NCBI GenBank assembly: GCA_025355485.1
Contig: JANXZP010000251.1
Span: 1-8,636 of the forward strand
Direction of reading: 5' to 3'
DNA: 8,636 bases
Source of the DNA: Pseudomonadota bacterium
GTDB taxonomy: Bacteria; Pseudomonadota; Gammaproteobacteria; Xanthomonadales; Xanthomonadaceae
Numbering within the stretch: position 1 is the stretch's first letter; the number at the start of each line of letters is the position of its first letter. The notes below the pieces were generated by a model. The model had not been told where the DNA came from. It saw only the letters and a list, made by a program, of their open reading frames with translations, and ran no database searches. Both the position numbers and the translations under genes were made by a program. Shown one piece after another: positions 1-6,315 of the stretch.

Positions 1-941
1 GCGACCACTCGCGCGGCCGGAAAGCGGTTGCCGAAGGTTTCGCGATGAAGTCGAAACGGCCGTGGTATTTCGGCGACTACGGTTCCGACCTCAGCGATCT
101 CGCACGCATGGTCACGCTGACCCACCGCTTCAAGATGACCAAGCCCGAGTACGACGCGCGCATCCTCGCGCTCGCGCGCGACACCAAGGCCGAATTGAAC
201 AACATCAAGCCCTACGAGCGTTGGATGTGGCTGAGCACGCAGGACCAGATCGCGCTTGCAGCACTCGGAAAAGCGCTCATCGCCGATTCGGATGCGCGCG
301 TCGCCGGCAGCCTGTCGGTCGGCGGCAATGCGGAGACCATCGCGCCGGAAAGCATCTGGAGCCGTGGCTTTGATGCGACCGCGCTGCGCCAGGGAGTGCG
401 CTTCAATCCGGTCGGAAAACCGCCGCTGTACGCGCTGATCGACGTCGCGGGCGTGCCATCGAGCGCACCGGCGCCCGACGACAAGCGCATCAGCATCGTG
501 CGCACCTACTACACGACTGACGGCAAGCAATGGAAGGGCGGCGTGCTCAAGGAAGGCGACACGCTGATCGTCGGACTCATGATCGAGTCGCGCGAAAAAG
601 TGCCCGATGCGTTGATCGTCGATCTGCTGCCGGCGGGTGTCGAGGTCGAGAACTTCAATCTCGGCGACGCCAAGCAATGGGCCGACATCGTGGTCGACGG
701 CATCACCTTGACCGATCGCAGTTCGGCCGCCGAGGTGAAACACGAGGAGTTCCGCGATGACCGTTATGTCGCCGCACTGTCGCTCGACAAGGGCAGCAAG
801 GCGCATGTGTTCTACCTTGTGCGTGCGGTGACGCCTGGTACTTACAATGTGCCGCCACCGCTGGTGCAGGACATGTACCGCCCGGAAATCCGCGGCATTG
901 GCAAGTCCACGCCGTCTTCGATCAAGGTGATTCAGCCGTGA
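1..941 (+). CDS. Bacterial alpha-2-macroglobulin family protein, C-terminal part (5' partial)
   Basis: This is the 3' end of a larger gene. The reading frame is open from the left edge (first full codon at 3), so the ATG at 45 is internal rather than a start. About 312 residues are visible. They match the C-terminal part of bacterial alpha-2-macroglobulins (E. coli YfhM type): a YFGDYGSDLSDLA segment typical of the terpenoid-cyclase-like thioester-domain region, then a beta-rich end with LPAGVEVENF and a late YLVRAVTPGTY...PPP...DMYRPEIRGIG block typical of the last macroglobulin domain. The family traps attacking proteases in the periplasm. Whether this copy has the CxEQ thioester or a lipoprotein signal cannot be told, because those lie upstream. 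The next gene is pbpC on the same strand, the pairing known from E. coli yfhM-pbpC, where the protease trap is thought to work with a cell-wall repair enzyme. The stop is TGA at 939-941. Confidence 0.88.
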   Translation, partial: DHSRGRKAVAEGFAMKSKRPWYFGDYGSDLSDLARMVTLTHRFKMTKPEYDARILALARDTKAELNNIKPYERWMWLSTQDQIALAALGKALIADSDARVAGSLSVGGNAETIAPESIWSRGFDATALRQGVRFNPVGKPPLYALIDVAGVPSSAPAPDDKRISIVRTYYTTDGKQWKGGVLKEGDTLIVGLMIESREKVPDALIVDLLPAGVEVENFNLGDAKQWADIVVDGITLTDRSSAAEVKHEEFRDDRYVAALSLDKGSKAHVFYLVRAVTPGTYNVPPPLVQDMYRPEIRGIGKSTPSSIKVIQP

Positions 942-970
942 GAGACAGGGAATAGGGAATGGATTTAGGG
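942..970 (+). repeat. Short GGGAAT direct repeat after the macroglobulin stop
   Basis: Directly after the stop codon, GGGAATA and GGGAATG stand in tandem (about 948-961). Similar GGGAAT runs are, from memory, frequent in Xanthomonadales intergenic DNA. It adjoins the hairpin pair at 973-1058 and may be its flank. No function can be assigned. Confidence 0.4.
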
Positions 971-972
971 CT

Positions 973-1058
973 CGTCATCCAGCGGAAGCTGGGATCCATT
1001 TTGATCCTGGTTTGGAGTATCAAGTTCAAAATGGATTCCCGCTTTCGCGGGAATGACG
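973..1058. repeat. Inverted pair of dRS3-like hairpin repeats (BIME/MITE-like)
   Basis: Two copies of a roughly 33-bp element lie head to head: 973-1004 on the plus strand and 1026-1058 on the minus strand. By hand alignment they agree at about 28 of 33 positions with one single-base gap. The inner 11 bp (ATCCATTTTGA, 994-1004, against 1026-1036) and outer 6 bp (CGTCAT, 973-978, against 1053-1058) are perfect inverted arms. Each copy also folds on itself: CCAGC-GGAA-GCTGG at 979-992, and ATTCCCGC-TTTC-GCGGGAAT at 1035-1054. The right hairpin has exactly the ATTCCC-N8-GGGAAT form of the Neisseria dRS3 repeat; related elements are, from memory, widespread in proteobacteria. The element fills most of the gap between the macroglobulin gene and pbpC and ends 4 bases before the earliest possible pbpC start. 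Confidence 0.8.
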
Positions 1059-1062
1059 TCAA

Positions 1063-3468
1063 TTGCCCATGTCCGCACTCCCCACATCGCAAGCACCAAT
1101 CGCACGCACGCGATCCGAGAAGCTCCGCCGCTGGCTCAAGCGCCTCGGCTGGTCGCTACTCGCGCTTATCGTCATCGCATTCATCCTCGACCGCCTGTAT
1201 CCATTGCCGTTGCCGGATGCAGGCGACGCGAGCGTGGTCGTGGTTGCGCGCGATGGCACGCCGCTGCGTGCGTTCGCGAACCATGAGGGCATCTGGCGTT
1301 ATCCGGTCACCCAGGACCAGGTCTCGCCTCTTTATCTTCAGGCGTTGTTGACCTACGAGGACCGCTGGTTCTGGCGGCATCCGGGCGTGAATCCGTTCGC
1401 GCTCGCGCGCGCGAGCCTGCAATGGATGCGCAATCGCCACGTTGTGTCCGGCGGCTCGACGTTGACGATGCAGGTCGCGCGCATCATCGATCCGCCAGCT
1501 GCGAACGATCACGGCATCGGCGCCAAGCTCAAACAGATCCTGCGCGCGCTGCAGCTCGAAGCGCACCTGAGCAAGCGCGAGATCCTTACGCTGTACCTCA
1601 ACCATGCGCCGTTCGGTGGCACCATCGAAGGCGTCGAAGCGGCAAGCTGGGCCTACCTCGGCAAATCATCGCACCAGCTCTCGCATGCCGAAGCCGCATT
1701 GCTTGCGGTGCTGCCGCAGACGCCGAGCAGGCTGCGCCCGGATCGCCACGCGGAAATAGCGCGCACCGCACGCGACAAGCTGCTCAAGCGCATGGCCGAC
1801 CTGCACGAATGGACGCGCGCCGAAGTCGTGGATGCGCGAGTAGAGTCCGTTATCACGCGCCGCCTGCAACAACCAATGTCTGCCGCGCTGCTCGCCGAGC
1901 GCCTGCGCGAGCAGACGCCTCGCATGCCCCGCATCGTCACCACGATCGACGCCGACCTGCAGCGCACGCTGGAAACGCGCGTGACCGCATATTTCGCGCG
2001 CTTGCCAGAGCGCACTTCTGCCGCATTGCTGGTGGTCGACAACACGACATCGGAAGCGCGCGCGTATGTGGGCTCGGTTGCGTTCGGCGACATCCCGCGA
2101 CTCGGACACGTCGACATGGTGCGCGCGTGGCGTTCGCCGGGTTCGACGCTGAAACCGTTCCTGTACGGACTCGCGCTCGACGATGGCTTGATCCATTCCG
2201 AAAGCCTGCTGATCGATGCGCCGCAATCGTTCGGCGATTATCGGCCAGGCAACTTCGACACTACGTTCAATGGTCCGGTCGGTGCGGCCGAAGCGTTGCG
2301 ATTGTCGTTGAACGTGCCCGCGGTGGATTTGCTGGATCGCGTCGATCCCGTGCGTTTCGCAGCGCGGCTCGCGAATGCAGGCGTCGTGCTGAAATTGCCG
2401 CGCGGCGCGCAACCGAATCTGTCGATCATCCTCGGCGGCGACGGCGTAACCCTGGAAGACCTCGTCGGCGCCTACACCGCGTTGCATCGCGATGGCATCG
2501 CCGGCCGTGTACGCGTGCGTCCCGATGCGCCGCACGTGGATCGCAGGCTGTTGTCGCCGGGCGCGGCGTGGATCGTGAAAACGATCCTCGATGCGAACCC
2601 GCGTCCGGGTTCGCGCGCGGACACATTCGATCCGGGATCGGGCCCGCGCGTCGCGTGGAAAACCGGCACCAGTTACGGATTCCGCGATGCGTGGGCAGTC
2701 GGCGGCACCCAGCGCTACACGGTCGGCGTGTGGGTCGGCCGGCCAGACGGTACGCCGTTGCCGGGGCAATACGGCGCGATCACTGCATTGCCATTGTTTT
2801 TCGAAGTGATCGACAGCCTGCCGCGCAATGCGGTCGATGCGATCGCGAAACCACCACCAGCAAGCGTGTCGAACGTCGATATCTGCTGGCCGCTCGGCGT
2901 CGCGTTCGATCCAGTGCATCCGGAATTGTGCGCACGCCAAATGCAGGCGTGGACGCTCAACAACGGCATTCCGCCAACGATGGCCGAGCGACGCGCGCGT
3001 TTGTGGAGCGCGGGATTGTTGCCGCTGCATGTCGATGCGACAAGCGGCGAGCGCCTGAGCGCGACCTGCACGAAGCCGCACGTCGCACGCGATACCGGAG
3101 TCGCACGCTGGCCCGCACTCGCATCACCGTGGTTGTCGGCCGCCGAGCGCCAACGTTCGGCAATCCCACCACTCGCGAAGGACTGCGAACCCGACGGACT
3201 CGACGCAACCGCGTCGCTGCAGATCGAAGGCGTCGCCGACCGCGCCACCGTCGCGCGCGCACCGAACAGCCCGACGCCGGTTCGACTTTCATTGCGAGCG
3301 CTGGGCGCAGCCGGTCGCGTGATGTGGATGGTCAACGGGCGCTTGCAGGGCGAGACGATGGGAGGCCGATCGTTCGTGCACGATTATCCCGATCCAGGCG
3401 TGCAGACGGTGACGGCGATCGCCGAGACGGGTGCGTGGACGCAGGTTGGGTTTCGGGTGTTGCGATAG
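1063..3468 (+). CDS. pbpC: Penicillin-binding protein 1C (bifunctional class A PBP)
   Basis: This is a full-length peptidoglycan synthase that polymerises lipid II and cross-links stem peptides at the outer face of the inner membrane. Its 801 residues are close to the roughly 770 of E. coli PbpC. In order: a basic N-terminal tail and one membrane anchor (about 24-45); a GT51 glycosyltransferase domain with catalytic Glu99 in YEDRWFWRHPG, GGSTLTMQVARI and the LTLYLNHAPFGG segment; a transpeptidase domain with S361-T-L-K364, S415-L-N417 and K533-T-G; and a C-terminal beta domain of the PBP1C type (about 700-795). All catalytic motifs are present, so both activities are expected. It follows an alpha-2-macroglobulin gene, as in E. 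coli. The start is uncertain: TTG at 1063 or ATG at 1069. The only Shine-Dalgarno-like bases, GGGA at 1049-1052, suit 1063 better and lie inside the upstream repeat. Confidence 0.96.
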   Translation: MPMSALPTSQAPIARTRSEKLRRWLKRLGWSLLALIVIAFILDRLYPLPLPDAGDASVVVVARDGTPLRAFANHEGIWRYPVTQDQVSPLYLQALLTYEDRWFWRHPGVNPFALARASLQWMRNRHVVSGGSTLTMQVARIIDPPAANDHGIGAKLKQILRALQLEAHLSKREILTLYLNHAPFGGTIEGVEAASWAYLGKSSHQLSHAEAALLAVLPQTPSRLRPDRHAEIARTARDKLLKRMADLHEWTRAEVVDARVESVITRRLQQPMSAALLAERLREQTPRMPRIVTTIDADLQRTLETRVTAYFARLPERTSAALLVVDNTTSEARAYVGSVAFGDIPRLGHVDMVRAWRSPGSTLKPFLYGLALDDGLIHSESLLIDAPQSFGDYRPGNFDTTFNGPVGAAEALRLSLNVPAVDLLDRVDPVRFAARLANAGVVLKLPRGAQPNLSIILGGDGVTLEDLVGAYTALHRDGIAGRVRVRPDAPHVDRRLLSPGAAWIVKTILDANPRPGSRADTFDPGSGPRVAWKTGTSYGFRDAWAVGGTQRYTVGVWVGRPDGTPLPGQYGAITALPLFFEVIDSLPRNAVDAIAKPPPASVSNVDICWPLGVAFDPVHPELCARQMQAWTLNNGIPPTMAERRARLWSAGLLPLHVDATSGERLSATCTKPHVARDTGVARWPALASPWLSAAERQRSAIPPLAKDCEPDGLDATASLQIEGVADRATVARAPNSPTPVRLSLRALGAAGRVMWMVNGRLQGETMGGRSFVHDYPDPGVQTVTAIAETGAWTQVGFRVLR

Positions 3469-3478
3469 CGAACACCTC

Positions 3479-3500
3479 CTCCTCCCGCTGGCGGGAGAAG
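3479..3500. repeat. Stem-loop directly after pbpC (terminator-like, no T run)
   Basis: CTCCCGC (3482-3488) and GCGGGAG (3491-3497) form a perfect 7-bp stem with a two-base gap, extended after one mismatch by two more pairs. It begins about 11 bases after the pbpC stop, where a terminator would sit. No T run follows on either strand, so intrinsic termination is doubtful. A short repeated palindrome or an mRNA 3'-end stabiliser is equally likely. Similar CTCCCGC..GCGGGAG palindromes are, from memory, common in this bacterial group. Confidence 0.5.
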
Positions 3501-3672
3501 ATGCTTGCGTGCGCTGGCAGGTCGTGATCAGAGTTCCACACAACTTTGATCACCCGCGCATAAACGGGCGCATCACGCTACCGGTGATGATCAGTCGCCG
3601 ATGCGATCTATGTATGCCGGGTTGAGAGTCACGCCTGCGCAAAATAATCCATCGCAGCTTAAGGACACAGCA
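3501..3672. other. Convergent intergenic region with stem-loops, no gene seen
   Basis: This stretch lies between pbpC (plus) and the end of the cyclase gene (minus). It holds a 12-bp inverted repeat (3524-3553) and a 6-bp stem CATCAC/GTGATG (3571-3576 with 3584-3589), with the sequence TGATCA at 3525, 3547 and 3588. From about 3600 to 3672 I see no structure, RNA gene or convincing reading frame. Confidence 0.5.
3524..3553. repeat. 12-bp inverted repeat centred on TGATCA arms
   Basis: GTGATCAGAGTT (3524-3535) and AACTTTGATCAC (3542-3553) are inverted repeats with a 6-base loop CCACAC. Eleven of twelve positions pair. The exception, G3531 with T3546, becomes a G-U pair in plus-strand RNA, so that transcript can form a full 12-pair hairpin. 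It lies between convergent genes and has no T tract on either side. It could be a bidirectional transcript end, a protein-binding palindrome or a repeat remnant. Confidence 0.55.
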
Positions 3673-4966
3673 CTATGTCTTCGACCAAAAGACGGAACCT
3701 TTTTTCCCCTGCAGGAGATAGAGGATCATCGAACCCTTCCCTTTGATTTCCACTGGCCCGCGATTCTCAAAATCGAAATCGTCCTGTAGGAGTCGATGCG
3801 TTTCCTCGGTCACCTGGATCGAGCCAGGAAGTCCATGCGACTCCATCCTTGATAGCCGTGTTGACCGTATCGCCCCATAGATCGTAGGCGAATTTCCTGA
3901 TCCCGATCACACCAGCAATCGCGGGGCCACTGTTGATCCCGATCCGCAGTAGCAACGGCTCCCCAACTGGAGGCTGGGTCGTACGCACCACCTCCTGCAT
4001 CTCGAGCGCCAGTTGTGCGATGGCACTTGCGTGATCCGAACGTGGAACCGGAATGCCTCCAACCACCATGTAGGCGTCGCCGATGGTCTTGATTTTCTCG
4101 AGGCCATGCTTTTCCGCGAGTAGATCAAATTCGCTGAACAGTCGATTGAGAAACTCCACGAGCTCACTGGGCGGCAGTTTCGCCGAAAGCGGTGTGAACC
4201 AGACCACATCGGCGAACAAGATCGTGACGTTGTCGAAGGCATCGGCGATCAACTGGTCTTTTTGTATTAGCCTAACAGCGATTGCTTGCGGCAGGATGTT
4301 GAGTAGCAAGGATTCGGATTGCTCATGCTCCATTTTCAGGGCGGATTCGGCACGTTCTGTTGCCGACAGCGAATAGAACGCCAAGCCAAACGCGATCGCG
4401 TATGCTCCGATGGTCGTTCGATTGAAAACCGAGTCGACAATGTCGGGCGGTAACGCTGGACCCACAATCGGCCCAGCACCTGCGATCTTCATCGTCACAA
4501 AAAACAGGACGAGGCCTAGCACTGCCTGCGGTACACGCATCCGCTTGTGGGCGCGCGGCCAGACGAACATCGCTCCGACCCCGACTGCAACAAAATAGTA
4601 TTGAGTGCCGCACAGGGTGCCAAGGATGATTGTGAGCGCGGCGAGGTTGACCAGCACTGCGTTCGTGAAAAGCAGGATGCCCAACCATCGTTTTCCGAGC
4701 GAGAGTAACGCGAAGCCAAGCGCGTAGACGCAAATCGCGCTGGTGGCAACGAGTGCGGCGTACCTGGTGGCGCTATTCGAGAAGGAAAAGAAATTGAGTG
4801 CGTCCGGCACAGTCACCAGGATGCTGAAGATAACCACGATGTTCGCCGTTACAAGCTCCCTTTCTTCCGGCCGACTCGTTCCGGTTGGAATTCCAGCATG
4901 CGTCAAAGGACGAAGCCAAGACTGAATTTTTTGCCAGTATCCCTTCAGGAGCTTCAGGCGTGGCAT
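3673..4966 (-). pseudogene. Membrane-anchored class III adenylate cyclase, frameshifted near its 3' end
   Basis: With one extra base near 3853 removed, this reads as a 430-residue enzyme making cAMP from ATP. Numbering is from the ATG at 4966: about six membrane segments (39-63, 68-90, 93-118, 121-136, 147-163, 184-202), a linker ending SLLLNILPQAIAVRL, then a catalytic domain with metal ligands Asp253 (FADVVWFT) and Asp297 (KTIGDAYM), the adenine-selecting pair Lys293/Asp362 (FAYDLWGD), and Asn369. After NTA the frame breaks. As read it adds about 28 unrelated residues and stops at 3767. In the +1 frame the family sequence resumes as SRMESHGLPGSIQ, continues through RGPVEIKGKG and ends at TAG 3675-3673. 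The break removes transition-state Arg373 and the last strands, so the product should be inactive unless this is a sequencing error or ribosomes shift. The start at 4966 is preferred because AGGGG lies 7 bases before it and family N termini begin near here. An ATG at 5122 would add 52 residues. Confidence 0.85.
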
Positions 4967-5136
4967 GCGCAATCCCCTATTGATTTGCACGCCCGCAGGT
5001 GCGGCGATCATGACCATTTCGCTCGCGAGGCCGACTAGATAGCGACTAGAGGTGATCGAGAACAGCTCAATGATCGGCCATTTGTGGCGCCGTTGAACAC
5101 TGCGACCGGTTTTCGCCGTCATCCGTATATCCGGAC

Positions 5137-5187
5137 GCTGATCGCAAGGCTAGCCGCCACTGGCGGCTAGCAAGCGCCGCGATCAGC
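5137..5187. other. Nested palindrome between the ferritin-like gene and the cyclase
   Basis: There are two inverted repeats, one inside the other. The inner stem GCTAGCCGCC (5149-5158) pairs with GGCGGCTAGC (5162-5171) across a 3-base loop. The outer arms GCTGATCGC (5137-5145) and GCGATCAGC (5179-5187) are a perfect 9-bp pair. The outer right arm covers the stop codon of the ferritin-like gene (5183-5185). Both neighbouring genes are on the minus strand, so the structure could end or weaken read-through into the cyclase gene, but no T run follows it. A mobile-repeat remnant is the alternative. Confidence 0.6.
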
Positions 5188-5767
5188 CCCAATCACCATC
5201 CAGCATGCCGTTGAGGTCGTCAGCGTGTTCCTCTTCCATCGCGAGGATGCCTTCGAGCATGCGCTTGGTGGTGGTGTCCTTGTCGCCGATGTAGGCGATC
5301 ATTTCCTTGTAGCTGTCGATCGCGATGCGTTCGGCGATCAGGTTTTCCTTGATCATGTCGCGCAGGTCGGCGCCCTTGACGTATTCGGCGTGGCTGCGTG
5401 CGGTCAATCCGGACGGATCCATGTTCGGATCGCCGTTGAGCTGCACGATGCGCTGTGCGATCAGGTCGACGTGTCCTTGCTCCTCGTTCGAATGTACGAG
5501 GAACTCGGCAGCCACCGCATCGGCGTGGATGCCGCTGGCGACGAAGTAATGGTAGCGATAACGCAGCACGCAGACGATCTCGGTGGCGAGAGCGTCGTTC
5601 AACAGTTTGAGGACGGTTTCGCGGTTGCCCGCATAGCCGGGAGTCACTGCGCCCTGGTCGATGTGCTTGCGCGCGCGGGCGCGCAGGGTTTTCACATCGG
5701 TGAGGAACGGCTGTGCAGCAGGCGCGGATTTCGCTTGCTTGGTGCTGGCAACAGGCTTCTTGCTCAT
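5183..5767 (-). CDS. Ferritin-like diiron protein (bacterioferritin-type, probably haem-free)
   Basis: This is a 194-residue four-helix-bundle iron-storage or detoxification protein, likely a cytoplasmic oligomer. It has a low-complexity Ala/Lys/Ser tail (about 1-20), then the ferritin fold. Diiron ligands can be aligned with E. coli bacterioferritin: Glu63 (ATEIVCVLRY), Glu96 and His99 (EEQGH), Glu146 (LIAERIAI), Glu178 and His181 (MEEEH). The residue matching the haem-binding Met52 of E. coli Bfr, inside the ungapped ExxH motif, is Gln97, so inter-subunit haem binding is not expected. The start is ATG 5767 because GGAGGA lies 8 bases upstream; an ATG at 5782 would overlap that ribosome site and add MEDIS. 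It lies 65 bases after the peroxiredoxin gene on the same strand, so iron sequestration and peroxide removal are probably co-expressed. A Dps-like role is the main alternative. Confidence 0.88.
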   Translation of the reverse strand: MSKKPVASTKQAKSAPAAQPFLTDVKTLRARARKHIDQGAVTPGYAGNRETVLKLLNDALATEIVCVLRYRYHYFVASGIHADAVAAEFLVHSNEEQGHVDLIAQRIVQLNGDPNMDPSGLTARSHAEYVKGADLRDMIKENLIAERIAIDSYKEMIAYIGDKDTTTKRMLEGILAMEEEHADDLNGMLDGDWG

Positions 5768-5807
5768 ACTAATGTCCTCCATGGTTGACTGGAGTTGCGT
5801 GCGAACG

Positions 5808-5822
5808 ATCGATGCAATCGAT
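5808..5822. promoter_or_regulatory. Palindromic ATCGAT-GCA-ATCGAT site upstream of the ferritin-like gene
   Basis: Two self-complementary ATCGAT hexamers flank GCA in the 65-base gap between the peroxiredoxin stop and the ferritin-like start. The gap is AT-rich relative to its surroundings. The site is placed where an operator or internal promoter element would act on the downstream gene. I do not recognise it as a Fur, OxyR or IscR site. Confidence 0.25.
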
Positions 5823-5832
5823 AATGATGTAA

Positions 5833-6315
5833 TCAGCCCAGCGCGGACAGCACATGTTCGGCGCTGGATACCTTGAACTCGCCGGGCGCTTCGATGAAAA
5901 GCTGCTTTACCATGCCGTCCTCGGCATAAAGCGCGAATCGCTTCGAGCGTTTGCCGAGTCCGAACGCGCTGCCGTCCATTTCCAGGCCCAGCGCGTCGGT
6001 CAGCGCGCCATTGCCGTCGGCGAGCATCGCAATGCCGTCATCAGGAACATGCTGGTGCTTCGCCCACGCGTCCATCACGAAGGCATCGTTGACCGCCATG
6101 CAGGCGACGTCGATACCCTTGGCTTTGAATTCATCGAGGTGCTGGATGTAGCCCGGCAGGTGCTTCGCGGAGCAAGTCGGCGTGAACGCGCCTGGCACTG
6201 AGAACAGTACAACGTTCTTACCGGCGAACACGTCGTCGGTGCTGACGGCCTGCACGCCGTCCTTGAGGACATTGAGGACCGCGTGGGGAATGCGGTCGCC
6301 GATCTGGATGCTCAT
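5833..6315 (-). CDS. Prx5-type peroxiredoxin (thiol peroxidase)
   Basis: This 160-residue cytosolic thioredoxin-fold enzyme reduces hydrogen peroxide and organic hydroperoxides using thiol donors. The active-site motif VPGAFTPTCSAKHLPGY gives the PxxxTxxC signature with peroxidatic Cys48. A second cysteine, Cys72 in DVACMAVNDAFVM, is at the position of the intramolecular resolving cysteine in plant PrxII/atypical two-Cys enzymes. Length and the redoxin-type N terminus (GDRIPHAVL) fit the Prx5/PrxII group, not AhpC. There is no glutaredoxin domain fused at the C terminus, which is found in some bacterial members. The ATG at 6315 has AAGGA 7 bases upstream. The gene is divergent from cbpA and is followed 65 bases later by a ferritin-like gene on the same strand. 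That context suggests a small oxidative-stress/iron unit. Confidence 0.93.
   Translation of the reverse strand: MSIQIGDRIPHAVLNVLKDGVQAVSTDDVFAGKNVVLFSVPGAFTPTCSAKHLPGYIQHLDEFKAKGIDVACMAVNDAFVMDAWAKHQHVPDDGIAMLADGNGALTDALGLEMDGSAFGLGKRSKRFALYAEDGMVKQLFIEAPGEFKVSSAEHVLSALG

Noticed and set aside
1666..3081. 471-codon antisense open frame in pbpC
   Set aside because: Arg- and His-rich composition with no recognisable fold. It mirrors pbpC codon bias and has no upstream ribosome site noted.
1422..3527. Long open frame of about 700 codons overlapping pbpC in another frame on the plus strand
   Set aside because: Its product is Arg/Ala-rich without domains, as expected for an out-of-frame reading of GC-rich DNA. 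The pbpC frame has every catalytic motif.
3674..3745. Small plus-strand frame starting ATG 3674 (23 codons) with AAGGA 8 bases upstream
   Set aside because: The ribosome-site match is good, but the frame is antisense to the restored 3' end of the cyclase and its product resembles nothing; likely chance.
3601..3789. 62-codon plus-strand frame at the cyclase 3' end
   Set aside because: It overlaps the restored cyclase frame on the other strand and has no ribosome site or recognisable product.
4967..5122. 52-residue N-terminal extension of the cyclase from ATG 5122
   Set aside because: It has no clear ribosome site and does not resemble family N termini, while ATG 4966 has AGGGG 7 bases upstream. 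Not fully excluded.
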